The notes beneath the pieces are model-generated. The model was given only the letters and a program-made list of their open reading frames with translations. It was not told where the DNA came from and made no database searches. This document shows, in pieces, positions 53,651 to 64,000 of a DNA stretch of 64,000 nt. A program made the position numbers and the translations under genes. Numbering within the stretch: position 1 is the first letter of the stretch; every line of letters begins with the position of its first letter. Origin of the DNA: Prorocentrum cordatum (Eukaryota > Sar > Dinophyceae > Prorocentrales > Prorocentraceae); the NCBI GenBank assembly GCA_963575745.1, contig CAUYUJ010012647.1, forward strand, positions 46,361-110,360. Reading direction: 5' to 3'.

Positions 53651-53939
53651 TTCCCCGAAGGCTTTCCAAACCGATTCGTGGAATACATGGTCCGATAGCT
53701 TGACAGGTCTGGCCTCAACGTTCGGCCACATAGGCACTTCCAAAAAGGCAGGGGGTGGCGGTAACTTGCCGTAGGCGTCTTCGATAATCAGTCTTCGGGT
53801 GTGTTGACAGATACCCGCCGTCTTTATACTTGGGTTCTCGCCTGTTTCCCCATGCGTGCACGGCTGATGCTGAGCACCTCTTGGGCCCCCAGAAGGCCCC
53901 CGAGAGGCCCCCTGTGCAGCCCCACAAGAGCTCCAAGAA

Positions 53940-54590
53940 ACCCTCCAAAAGCGCCCACAACGCTCTTCGGAGCAACACGCAACAAACGCCAGTCCCCCCA
54001 ATGGGTCGGCGGTGGGGCGGAAGCCTGAGAGTCTTGCCCGCAGCTTAGGAGAAGAGCCGACGCGAAAAGGACGGCGCAGATGATTGGGTTCCACGGTGCG
54101 CAACTCTTAGAAGCAACACCCACACACACAACAACCGCCAATCCCCAAACGGGTCGGCGGTCTGGCGTAAGCCTAAGAGTCTTGCACGCTGCTCGTGAGA
54201 AGAGCCGACGCGAAAGGGACGGCGCAGCTGAGTGGGTTCGACGTTGCGCAACTCTCAGGAGCGACACACACACGACAGCCGCCAGTCCCCCAATGGGTCG
54301 GCGACGTTGCGTTAGCCTACAGCAGGGGCCCGACCACAAGAAATGTTCCACAAGATACCCAGACCTGAGACTCCAGGACGTCTATTGATTTGTTTGGTGT
54401 GGGCACGTCGCGCTTTCCGTGCAAAACGATCGACACCCAAGACAACTAGGGCACCTTGGAGGCAAGCATGGGGCTCCACTGTAAGAGTCTTGCCCGCCGC
54501 CGAGCTTAGGGGAAGAGCCGACGCGAAAGGGACGGCGCAGCTGAGGGGGTTCCACGGTGCGCAGCCGCTGCATCGATCCCTTCGGCGTCA
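53940..54590. repeat. 148-bp tandem array with a MITE inside
   Basis: GAGTCTTGCCCGCAGCTTAG, GAAGAGCCGACGCGAAA and GGGTTCCACGGTGCGCA repeat at 148-bp spacing (54031, 54179, then after the MITE 54486). Confidence 0.75.
54320..54481. mobile_element. Family E MITE inserted in a tandem array
   Basis: 162 bp in the third unit of a 148-bp array. The neighbouring unit shows the empty site GCCTAAGAGTC; here it reads GCCTA-element-TAAGAGTC, proving TA duplication. Confidence 0.85.
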
Positions 54591-54679
54591 CAGCGCCCGG
54601 GCCCTCCTCGTCGGCAGCCGAGCGCGCGCAGACGACGCGTGCACCAAACACCCCCGAGAAGTTCGCGGCAAAGCCGCTA

Positions 54680-54771
54680 CAGTAGGAGCTCGACCACGAG
54701 AACCCTTCCACAAGAAACCCAACCCTGAGACCCCATGACATCCATTGATTTTGTGTATGTGTGGTGTGTGT

Positions 54772-54839
<68 letters not shown>

Positions 54840-54934
54840 GAACGTCACGCTTTCCATGGTAAAACCATCGAAGCCCAAGAAACCTAGGGCACCCTGGAGG
54901 CAAGCAGGGTGTTTCTTGGCACGGGTCTCCACTG
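54680..54934. mobile_element. Family E MITE containing a TG microsatellite
   Basis: CAGTAGGAGCTCGACCACG to GGGTCTCCACTG, TA on both sides; a TG run of about 80 bp sits at 54758-54837, where other copies read GGCGTGGG. Confidence 0.78.
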
Positions 54935-55189
54935 TATAGAGAGCTCCAGAGGCGTCCGACATCGCTGCGCCCAAGCGAACGGCGTTCCCAAACATCCGAC
55001 GATCCGAATTTTTTAACGCACGGCCTCATAAGTCCCGACCCCTTCCCCTGGGCCAGCTTTTCGCCCTGCATCAATGTTTGGCGGTTCTGGGGCCCGATAA
55101 CGCGCCCCCGAGGCCCAAATCGAGGAGGAATGCCGGTCCTAAAGCGTATCATCGCGAAGGGCTCAACCATATGCAGCTGCGAACACTGC

Positions 55190-55612
55190 GAAGCAAGCGA
55201 GGCGACACGGAACGTGTGGGGTGTGTGCCGAAATGGGCGGCGGGGACGCATGTGGATGCAGTCCACTGGGGCCTTCGGTGAAGCCCCCAGTGCGGCCACG
55301 AAACTGCAAGGGTTGTATCGACATGGGCGGCGGGAACCAATGTGGCCGCACTCACTTGGGCCTTCGGTGGAGCTCCTCATGGGGCCACGAAACGTGTGGG
55401 GAGGTGCCGACTTGGGCGGCTGGGATGCATGTGGACGTAGCCATAGGGGCCTCGGTGGAGCTCCCGATGAGGCCACGAAACGTGTGAGGGGTGTACCGAA
55501 ATGGGTGGCGGAGACGCATGTGGACGCAGTCATTGGGTGGGGACTTCAGTGGAGCCCTCTATGGGGCCACGAAACGTGTGTGAGGGTGTGCCGCAAAGGA
55601 CATGCGGAGAGC
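55190..55612. repeat. Second copy of the 90-bp array (about 4.5 units)
   Basis: Units such as GGGGCCACGAAACGTGTG and GGCGGAGACGCATGTGGACG. The flanks CAACCATATGCAGCTG and GAGGACCCAACACCTCAGG match those of the 28-kb array. Confidence 0.75.
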
Positions 55613-55614
55613 AA

Positions 55615-56400
55615 AGGCAGGGACGAGGGTAGGAGGGAGGAGGGCAGCGGGATGGGCCAGGGGGCAGGGGGAGAACGCAGCGGGAGGATGTGTGACTAGG
55701 GGTGCTGTTTGTTCGTCAAGACGAGGACCCAACACCTCAGGACGGCTGGGAATTATATCGTCGGAGAGCTTGGTCGGCGGGCCGCAACACATACGATAAT
55801 ACAAGTGGGCGCATATCAAGCGAGCGACTATAGGGATCTGACACAACGCATGCTGCGCGGCAAGTGCGCGTCGAGACCCTTTGCGACATAGGAACAATGC
55901 TATGGGATCCCACCCAAAATACACAAACACACACACACTCTCTCTCACACTCTCACACTCTCACACACACATCACACACCCACACCCACACCCGCACCTG
56001 ACGACAATAGGCATCACTACCCGTCTGTTGGAAGGAGTGGATAGAAACACGAAGTAGGAAGGCTTTGGAAGTAGATTGGACTTCCGCCCGCCCTCCGAAG
56101 AGGAGGGAAGAGGTACAATCGCCCGACGCTTGAAGTAGGAAGGCGCCTGAAATAGATTAGGATTTGGGCATCAACAAAAATACTTTCAACGACCGGCGTG
56201 TACCCTCCACCGCTGTAGGAAGCGAGTGGAGTGTCTTGAAGCCTTTCGGGTGCTGTTCTGAGCGCCGAAAGAGCTCTTTCAAGGGGGCCCTGGCCGTCGA
56301 GCTCTGGGGGGACTTCTGGGCTTTTCTTGGCGCTGCTGGGGATCCCCGCGCGACGTGTTCAGAAGCCTCGGGAGCGTGAGTGTGGCTCCACGCTTCTACC
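55615..56400. other. Stretch without a recognisable gene
   Basis: Contains the right flank of the 90-bp array, a CA tract (55915-56000) and otherwise unique sequence without a credible frame. Confidence 0.5.
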
Positions 56401-56404
56401 CTGG

Positions 56405-56585
56405 CCTCGGGGATCTACTGACCCCGGTCAATCCGGGACCTGGGTCAATCAGGCTTTGCAGAATCTGGCAAGATCCTGCAGGATCCTGCAGGTTCCTGCA
56501 GACTCCTGCGCCCTAACCTGGGTCAGTGCAGCCCTGGCTCTGCAAGATCCTGCAAGATCCAACGCTCTGGCTGACCCCCGCCCCT
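56405..56585. repeat. Family S repeat
   Basis: TGACCCCGGTCAATCCGGG, AAGATCCTGCAGGATCCTGC and CTCTGGCTGACCCCCG; related to 62140-62240 and parts of 10450-10640. Confidence 0.5.
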
Positions 56586-56826
56586 TGAGCCCCGATAGCC
56601 GACGATGGCCCATTGGCCGGTCTTGGAGCTCTCTTGGATGCCTCCCGGGCCGTCTTGGAGGCCCTGTGAGGACGAGCCCCAAGAGGCCAGAATCCATGAA
56701 ACAGCTGTGGTTCTCTCGAGTGCCCGCTTCTCGGCATTCGGAGCGCCCAGGACGGCCCACGCAGCCCACGACCTCGGTCCAAGATGGTCCCCCGGGCTCC
56801 CCAGGATGCCCAGGAGAACTCCAAGA

Positions 56827-56958
56827 TTAAGTCGGGCCTGTCCCCAAAAACAGTTAAACAAATGCCCTGAAATACTTAACCATGGTCAAACATCCTCCCC
56901 AGACTATTTTTTCGCTATTTCTGAATATCCCTCCTGTAGAGGGACATGCCCGACGGAA
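56827..56958. mobile_element. Family A element
   Basis: TTAAGTCGGGCCTGTCCCC to AGAGGGACATGCCCGACGG. Confidence 0.68.
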
Positions 56959-57144
56959 CCCCATGGAGGAGCCCACGTGTGGAGCCCGAGCTGTCGTGTC
57001 GAGCCCTCTGCCCCGGCGACGGCGCCCCGAGGCCGTGGCGCACGGCCCGCGAGGAGGCCCCCGCCCGAGAGGCGCACGCGGGGCCCCCGAGGAGGCCTCC
57101 CCCCGAGGCGGGGCGGAGGCCACTGCGGCCGCAGCACTGCAAAG

Positions 57145-57190
57145 CAGGTCGGGCCTGTCCCCCTACGAGGGGATCTTGAAGGACAAATTC
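57145..57190. mobile_element. Family A fragment (one arm)
   Basis: AGGTCGGGCCTGTCCCCC and the following GGGATCTTGAAGGAC only. Confidence 0.4.
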
Positions 57191-57364
57191 AAAAAAAAAA
57201 CCCGAGCTGTCATGTCGAGCCGTCGTGTCGAGCCCTCCTCCCCGACGGCGGCGCCCGGGACCGCGAGCAGGTCCGCGAGGAGGGCCCCCGGAAAGGCGCG
57301 CGCGGGGCCCTCGAGAGGCCTCCCGCGAGACGGGGCGAAGGCCACGGCAGCCGCAGCACCACAA

Positions 57365-57522
57365 GCAGGTCGGGCCTGTCCCTCTCCAGGGGGATTCTGA
57401 AGGAAAAAAAACACCCCAAAAATACTCCAAACATGCTCACGACATGACCCCAAAAATCGTCCCCAGACAATTCTGTACTGTTTTTTGAGTGTTCCTCCTG
57501 CAGAGGGACAGACCCGACTTAC
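57365..57522. mobile_element. Family A element
   Basis: GCAGGTCGGGCCTGTCCC to GGGACAGACCCGACTTAC; flanks CACCACAA and CACTACAG (6 of 8 match). Confidence 0.7.
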
Positions 57523-57689
57523 CACTACAGCCCTCTGCGAAACTCAAGCAGAACATCTGGCCGACCCGCCTTGCCCATCAATTGCAATGCTCAGTGACGT
57601 GCGCGGCGCGGTCTGCAGACACCTTTGATTCACGGCGCTCTCGGCGACCCTCCTCAAAAGAATGCAAAAACAAGCTGCGCAAACACAAT

Positions 57690-57810
57690 CTTCTAGAGGT
57701 CTGGGGTGCATTCAAAAAAACTCGAAGCGAACCTAGCCGTGTCGACGAGTGCCTCCCAAGAGGCCGAAAACGGCGAAAACGAGGCAGGGGCAGCTGCATC
57801 GGAAATCCGA
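57690..57810. mobile_element. Family O copy (partial)
   Basis: Contains GAGGTCTGGGGTGCATTC, AACCTAGCCGTGTCGACGAG and GCCTCCCAAGAGGCCGAAAA, aligning with the other family O copies. Confidence 0.5.
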
Positions 57811-57930
57811 ACATGTTATGTTCATGCGCTGCGAGGAAGGCGAGCGCGCAGAACTCCGCGTTCCCGCGCCAGCCCCGGAAGAGAAGAGGAGGACGAGGAG
57901 GATCAGGACGAGGATGATGTCAGGATAGGA

Positions 57931-58079
57931 TAAGGTCGGGCATGTCCTCCTACAGGTGGTCTTGGACGAGAAATAGTACAATCCAAACATTATTCAAAAA
58001 TAGCCACAAGAATAGGCAAATAATCGTCCCCACAAAATTGTTTGACTATCTTTGAATATCCCCCCTGTAGAAGGACACG
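57931..58079. mobile_element. Family A element with truncated right tip
   Basis: TAAGGTCGGGCATGTCC start; the right arm stops at AGAAGGACACG. GGATAGGA repeats on both sides (57923-57930, 58080-58087). Confidence 0.7.
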
Positions 58080-58129
58080 GGATAGGATTGGCCCAGGAGC
58101 TTCAGGAGTATCCAGCGGCCCCCCCGCCT

Positions 58130-58450
58130 CTGTAGACACCTGTGGCACACTGGGAGACCTTGGGAGGTCCTTGGGATCTCGGACAACGCACCACTACTAT
58201 GACATCTCTGGCTCCTCTGGAGGACAGGGATGAGGACTCGCAGATCGCGACAAGCTTCGCGCCCTCGTGGCGGCCCCAGAAACCCAGCGAGGCCACCGCG
58301 GCACGGAACCTGGGCTGCCCCCGCCCCTGCAGACCCCGTGGAACCCTGGGAGACCTTGGGAGATCCCTGGGATCTCGGACAACGCACCACTACCACGACA
58401 TGTCTGGCTCCTCTGGAGGACGAGGATGAGGACTCGCAGATCGCGACAAG
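58130..58450. repeat. 196-bp tandem duplication
   Basis: GGGAGACCTTGGG...CTCGGACAACGCACCACTAC...GCAGATCGCGACAAGC occurs twice at 196-bp spacing; a third partial unit follows the hAT-like insertion (58596-58650). Confidence 0.75.
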
Positions 58451-58595
58451 CAGAGCTGGACCTGAATGTTGCTTCTCCTTTTGTCTTCGTTTGGTGCTTC
58501 GTTACGCTCTGCCTGTTTCCTTGCACCTCCATGCCAAAACGACAAAGACAAAACACAGCCGAAGTCCAGCAACAGAGCGTTTAGGTCCAGCCCTG
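58451..58595. mobile_element. Family R element (hAT-like)
   Basis: 145 bp with ends CAGAGCTGGACCT and AGGTCCAGCCCTG and a perfect 8-bp target duplication GCGACAAG (58443-58450, 58596-58603). The empty site GATCGCGACAAGCTTCGCG is present 200 bp upstream. An 8-bp duplication and CAG tips suggest hAT. Confidence 0.8.
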
Positions 58596-58840
58596 GCGAC
58601 AAGCTTCGCGCCCTCGTGGCGGCCCAACGTATCCAGCGAGGCCACCGCGGCACGGAGCCCGGGCGCTCCTGCAGCGCGGGCCGCGCCGCGCGCGCGGGCG
58701 GCGCCGCGCCCAGCGCGCCGCCCGAGGGCGCCTCGGCTGGCGACGGCGGCGACGAGACCCCGGCTCGACGGCGGCGGCGGCGAGCGCCGGCGGCGGCGAG
58801 CGGCGATGAGGATCGTCGGGGGGGGCATGGGGGTGGGGTG

Positions 58841-59016
58841 AAGTGGGGGCCCGACCGCAAGAAACCTTCCAAAAGGAACCCAACCCTGAGACCCCAGGAC
58901 GTGCACTGATTCGTGGTGTGGGAACGCCACGCTGTCCATCGCAGTAGCATGGAAGCCAAATGAACCCAGTGCACCCTGGAGGCAAGCAGGGTGTTTCTTG
59001 GCATGGGCATGTTCTG
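58841..59016. mobile_element. Family E MITE
   Basis: AAGTGGGGGCCCGACCGC to GGGCATGTTCTG followed by TA; both tips slightly mutated. Confidence 0.68.
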
Positions 59017-59194
59017 TAGGGGCAAGGGTGGGGTTGGGAGGAACATCGCTCCGAACGGCCACCTGGAAGGAAGCGCGCGAAACGGGAGCAGCCAGCTGGG
59101 CCCGCTCCCCAGCCCCACCTCGGGAGAACCCTCCCTCTGCGAACCCCCGAGATCAGGATCAAGGCCGCTGGAGTTCAACCGTCTGCTGCTACGA

Positions 59195-59353
59195 TTAGGT
59201 CGGGCATGTCCCCATACAGGAGAATTTTGGCCGACTGATCAAAAAATACCCCACAAATGCTCAAACACAGCTAACAATAGTCAAACAAATCATCCCCAGA
59301 GTAATTTGACTATTAAAAAAAATTCCCCCTGTAGAGGGACATGCCCGACTTCA
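59195..59353. mobile_element. Family A element
   Basis: TTAGGTCGGGCATGTCCCC to GACATGCCCGACTTCA; flanks TGCTACGA and TGCTACGT (7 of 8 match). Confidence 0.75.
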
Positions 59354-60011
59354 TGCTACGTATCACCTGCTCCACTGACTCGGGGACTGGCTGAGCGCAG
59401 GGGGAACTCTGGGGGTGGCGAAAGTTAGCAGGGGGAGCTCTGGGGGGCGAAACTTATGATCGCCTACGTACGACCTTCTGGTGCGGCCCGGGGCTTGCGA
59501 CGCACGCCGGCGAGCGGCGAGGAGGATGAGGATCAGATCAGACACCAATCGGGGTCAATGTCCACTTCAACAGACAAGACGAGCCCTCGGACCGGCAGGA
59601 GGAGGAGGAGGAGGAGGGACGTGAGGGTTAACGGTTCCATTATCCAGACTCAGCAGGCTACGCAAGGGTGCTGGGGACATGCACGAAGAAAGCGCTTTAG
59701 GAATAATACAAGATGTGAGCAAGAACTCCTTTCTCGGAGCCCTCATGAACATGCAAATAAAGCAGTGAAGCAGAGTGCATTCTTGCCGAGTTCGGATTTC
59801 TCGGTGCGGGGGGGACGGCGACCTGCTCTGCTTTCCTGGTGGATTGCGAAGCCATCGACTCGCCACGTGCGCGCAGATCGAGCCACCCGCCGACGCGCCG
59901 AGAGCGCGCCGACCTCGCAACCAGGATGAAGGAAGGCAGATGAGGCTGGGAGGGGGCAGACGGTAGGAGGCAGAAGGGAGGGTCCAAGGTCCAAGGTCCA
60001 ACATCCCAAAG

Positions 60012-60182
60012 TCGGGGGTGGACAGACCTCCCTTTAGTAAAACGTGGTTTAGTGAAAACAGCCTCGGGCCTAAACCTGGCGGACGCAAGCCTGGAAAATG
60101 ACGGCCGCGGCGCCCTCTCGAGAACCGAAAACGGACAATTCACTGATCGACGTGTCAGGGTAGGAGGTCTGTCCACCCCCGA
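60012..60182. mobile_element. Family I element, best copy
   Basis: Inverted ends GTCGGGGGTGGACAGACCTC (perfect over about 20 bp), middle GACGGCCGCGGCGCCCTCTC. Confidence 0.68.
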
Positions 60183-60519
60183 CCAAGGTTCAAGGCCCCC
60201 TGGGCTCCCTCCCCCAAGGTCCAACATCCCGTTTGAGCGAGGTGGCGGGTAATGAGCCAGCGATCCTGCTGGGCCCCCAGAGGTTTCGGATCCAGCTTCC
60301 GACATCTCCACGATGCTGAAGGCGCGCTCCGCGGACGGCGCACGAATGGCTCCAACCCGCCCAGGAAGCCTCAAAGGGAGCATCAGACGGGGAACGAGCA
60401 GGGTTGCAAGACGCTCAAGGGATGTCCGAGAGGTTCTGGAAACACCTGTTTGAAAATCTTGGGCCTCATGTAAACGTCCGGGGGGCTTTTTGTGTTCTCT
60501 TGCGTTTCTAAGTGGACGA

Positions 60520-61080
60520 GCCGAATTTCGGATGTCTTGGGGCCTGTGTAGGGCCTCTCGAAAGCGTCTTGAAGCTTCTTGAGGAGCGTCTGCGAGGTCT
60601 CAGGGAGGGTCTTGGGGGCATGGTGGGAACCTCACCCCCGACGAGAGCGCCCGACGACCTCTCGGGGCCGGCTCGCTGGGCTCTCTTGAGGATCTCTTCT
60701 GGTCCTCTTGGGGCTCTTTGGGGCCATCTCCGGCACTCGCTTGGCCGCCTTCGCGCTCTTTGCGGCCACCCTGGCACGTTCTGGGGGCCTCTGGGGCGTC
60801 GTGCTGCGACCTTGAGTCTACTGTGGGTGCGGCGCAGCCCGAGACAGCGAAAATCCTAAACGAATGATTTGGGCCTACTGGGGCGCTCCTGGGGAGCTTC
60901 TTGGAACCGTCTTGCCTCATCTTGGGGGCCTTTCGTGCGACATGAAGCCGTCTTGGGCCGTCTCGGGACGTTCTTGCGGCCCTCTTAGGGCCTCTTGAAG
61001 CCTCTGGGGCCGTCGGGAGACAATCTTCAACCGTCTCGGAGAGCCCTGAAGCGATCTCGGCTAACTTGGAGAGCCAAGTC
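60520..61080. repeat. GGCCGTCTTGG degenerate repeat region
   Basis: Reverse-strand counterpart of the 52-53 kb region (GTCTTGGGCCGTCTCGGG and similar). Confidence 0.5.
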
Positions 61081-62880
61081 AGCAGGGGGAGGAAAGATGA
61101 GGACGGATTTCCCCAAAAATGTAAAGGTTGGTTATGAGCGGAAGAGAGGAGGGTCCAGCCGGGGGGAGGAGGCTCGTGAAGGAGACCAGAGGATGTACTT
61201 GGAGTATTGTGCCACTGAGGTGCTCATACCCAATCGATCCACAAAACCTTGATCGTCGGGCTCTTGGCCAATTGTCTTGCAACCCGCGCAATCTGCTGTA
61301 CTCCAAATCGAAGTGTTCTGGCTCCGGCCAGCGGTCGGACACAGCTGCTGATATCTGCAGATAGGGCCTAACGATATTTCGCGAACGCTGCTGTAGCTCA
61401 GAACGACGGCAATCGCCATAACCCAAGACTCACCCATTACCATTTATACGTCGGCTCGCGGGCGTGACATAAAACAACTACACTCTGACCCACAAAGTCC
61501 TTAACAAGAGCGGGCCAATGTAATTTGAACGAATACGCCTACGTACTGCCATCAACAATACCGCCACCGCCGACGCTACCACCACATACGTGGTGCGCAA
61601 AATACTGCTGACACTATCGTCGCAGGTAGCACGTGCGACACCAGACGACACACGGCGACGAGATAAATACTGTGGGCAACATCACAAGAAAACAAGCCAA
61701 CCGGGCAAATGATAGCTGCATTATCACGGAGAGGGACACCAACGAGACTCTACCACGATCGGGCCCATACTTCTAAACAAAATAAGCAAACATACGAAAA
61801 TGACCCTGGCTATCGGGAAACATCGGTTCACAAACCTGACGAGCCTAATATCCGTGAACAAGCTAACCGTGACAGGAAACGCCCGTAATTTAAGTCCGTT
61901 GCATCTTTTCGCGTCGGGAACCCATACTTCGAAAGATCGCAAGATTCTGAGATTGGAAACTGAAGTGCGTACAAAATTGCACGCACAGTCTGAATGCAAC
62001 ACCATCCTGCATCGAACCGAAGCTAGAAATCGGTTCGCCAAAAATCGAATCGCACAGATTCGGAACAACGCGCGCTGGATAGAATCGGAATCGTCGAGGA
62101 TCTTCTGGCCCGGGGCAATGCACACCCGGGTCGTCGGGCTTTGCGGGATCCTGCGCGCTAATCCAGGTCAATGCAACCCTGGCTTGCAAGATCCTGCAAG
62201 TTCCGGCGCTCTGGCTGACCCCTGGTTCCACTGACCCCCGTTCTACCAGCTCGAAATCGAAAAGCCTGCGCAAAGCTGAAGCCGCAATTCAGCATGGGGG
62301 AAACGGATCCTGAAAGAAACGGGCCCTGGACCCTGCTGCCTTTCTCCAGGACCCCTTGTTCATCCTGAATCGTTTTCTGAAAACCCAGAATCCGTTTTCG
62401 GGCCCTGAGGGCCCGAATACGGGGAAAAACATCAGGACCCGTTTCCCATAGGACCCGCTTCCTCCGTGGCGAAGAGTTGAGCAGGGGTCGACCGGCCCGG
62501 CATTCCTATAGGCCAACCACGAACTGTTCTTACAATCCCAAAATGTTCTAAGAACAAGAACAGTGGTCTTAGAGCGTAAGCCCGATTGATTAAAAGAAGG
62601 CAGTCTCAGCCAGAAATGCTCTAATAATATTTCGAGCAGAGGCCAGCCAGGACGCGTCGCCGCTGCTTTCGGGCGTTGGCAGAACTGGGATGGGACCTGG
62701 TTTAGTGATGTGTCCTGGGGGACGCCCCCCCCGCCCCGTTCCACTGACCGAAATTTCCGTCGCCCGAAAAACACAGGTCACGGCAGACCTGGTTTAGTGA
62801 TGCTGGCCAGTTTAGGGGCTCCGGGGCCCTACCACTAACCAGGTCCTGGCTATACTCGGATCGGGCGAAAGGGGGGATAG
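61080..62880. other. AT-richer stretch without a recognisable gene
   Basis: 61430-62100 looks clearly less GC-rich than the rest and lacks known elements. Only a family S copy (62140-62240) and a sequence shared with 30410-30620 (62515-62670, CCAGGACGCGTCGCCGCTGC) were recognised. Confidence 0.45.
62140..62240. repeat. Family S repeat
   Basis: GCGGGATCCTGCGCGCTAAT, AAGATCCTGCAAGTTCCGGC and CTCTGGCTGACCCCTGG. Confidence 0.5.
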
Positions 62881-63234
62881 CAAAGGGGGGGGGTTGAGTA
62901 TCAGCTCACGTAGCTGATTTTCCTGGCGCCTCGGCTATGTATCCTGGAATGGGCCCCTCGGCGAGGCCGAAACCAGCTGCGTGCAGCAAATTTCGCACCC
63001 CCCTCCTTTCCCAATCCCCCCCTTTCGTCCGGCCCGATACGTCCGATGCTTGAGAAGAGCCAACGCCGCGATCGACATCGCCAGCCCTCCGCCGGCCCCG
63101 GCATATCGGGGCCTCGGGCTGCGGCTGCTGGGCGCGCGCGGGGCGCAGCGGCTCCGGCGGCGGCTCCAGCGGCGGCTGCGCCACGACGGCAGAGGGCCTG
63201 CTGGGCGCCGCGCGAGCCCCTCCTCCTCCGTCGC

Positions 63235-63503
63235 CGTCGTCGTCCTCCTCCTCCTCCTCTTCTTCGTCCTTCTCCTCCTCCTCCTCCTCCTCCTCCTCCT
63301 CCTCCCTCCTCCACTCTCCCTTTCCTCCCCCCCGCTCCTCCTCCATGCCTCCTCCTGCTCGTTCCCTCTCTTCCTCCTCCTCCTCCTCCTCCTCCTCCTT
63401 CTCCTCCTTTCCTCCCCCCCGCTCCTCCTCCATGCCTCCTCCTGCTCGTTCCCTTCCTCCCCTCCTCCTCCTCCTCCTCCTCCTCCTCCTCCTCCTCCTC
63501 TCA

Positions 63504-63534
<31 letters not shown>

Positions 63535-64000
63535 CATCATCATCATCCACCTCTCCTCTTCTTCCTCCTCCTCCTCCTCCTCCTCCTCCTCTTGCTCCTC
63601 CTCGTTTTTCTTCCTCCTCCTCCTCCTGCCTCCTCCTCGCCCCTCCCGACAGCAAAAGTGTCTGAGCGCATGCAGTCTGTGCAGCAGCATGCATTGTCTG
63701 CCTAGAAGGCGGAATGACGACAGGGTGTCAAACAAGGCTTTAACGGCCCCAGCCAGAGCCATGTTTCTTTCAGAGTAAACATCGGACGGCTTGAAGGGCT
63801 CGAATGCTGCTGGTGCCTCCTCCTCCTCCTCCTCCTACGTCCTCCCTCCTTCCTTCTTCCTCCTTATCTCCTCCTCCTCCTCCTCCTCCTCCTCCTCCTC
63901 CTCCTCCTCCTCCTCCTCCCTCTCCTCCTCCTCCTCCTCCTCCCTCCTCCTTCTCCTCCTCTCCTCCTCTCTCCTCTCTTCCTCCTCCTCCTCCTCCTCC
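63235..64000. repeat. CCT and ATC tracts to the window end
   Basis: CCT runs (63235-63500), ATC run (63505-63550), CCT again to 63650 and from 63805 to the end. Confidence 0.9.

Noticed and set aside
58600-58820. Possible plus-strand exon (DKLRALVAAQRIQRGHRG and a basic tail)
   Set aside because: Part of the 196-bp tandem repeat; low complexity, no family signature.

Overview
This window looks like nuclear DNA of a core dinoflagellate. The decisive clue is a perfect genomic copy of the 22-nt dinoflagellate spliced leader (5247-5268, minus strand). It sits 38 bp upstream of the ATG of a long intronless reading frame, as expected for an mRNA that was trans-spliced and then copied back into the genome. 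Other support: exons with almost only G/C at third codon positions, introns with GC or GA as well as GT donors, kilobases of simple repeats (GGA/CCT, CA/TG), and very many short inverted-repeat elements. The GC content would suit a Prorocentrum-like genome, but the species cannot be proven from this sequence.

Layout. 1-3.7 kb: simple repeats and degenerate minisatellites. 4.0-5.3 kb: the spliced-leader retrogene (minus). 5.4-15.9 kb: isolated exon-like segments on the minus strand (5968-6079, 8194-8689, 9956-10340, 15476-15672) between short inverted-repeat elements. 16.2-20.5 kb: one nearly complete non-LTR (LINE) retrotransposon (minus; coiled-coil/RRM-like ORF1, endonuclease plus reverse transcriptase ORF2) with three single-base frameshifts. 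23.2-49.6 kb: my main gene call, a cation:proton antiporter (Na_H_Exchanger type) on the minus strand, in at least 14 short exons. Exon phases agree across eight consecutive introns or intron pairs. Its introns hold MITEs, a 90-bp tandem array, a degraded LINE fragment, a 100-N assembly gap, and on the opposite strand the C-terminal part of a PIF1-like helicase next to a 160-bp tandem array. 49.7-64 kb: G-rich and TG tracts, MITEs, a second copy of the 90-bp array, a 148-bp tandem array and long degenerate repeats, with no confident gene.

The most interesting system is the crowd of short (about 120-260 bp) inverted-repeat elements. I separate at least ten families by terminal repeat. Several have clear target duplications: TA for two Tc1/mariner-like families, 5 bp for two families, 8 bp for two hAT-like families. 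Several lie exactly where introns start or end, and one (48885-49049) looks like a textbook introner: it sits in a coding exon, is flanked by a 7-bp direct repeat CAGGACG, and removal as a GA-AG intron restores the antiporter frame. Two more elements (48639-48836, 49201-49547) interrupt the same coding exon region with 5-bp duplications. The window therefore appears to record intron gain by MITE-like elements in progress.

Limits: everything was read by eye. No homology search was run, family assignments rest on remembered motifs, and repeat boundaries are approximate unless a target duplication is quoted.
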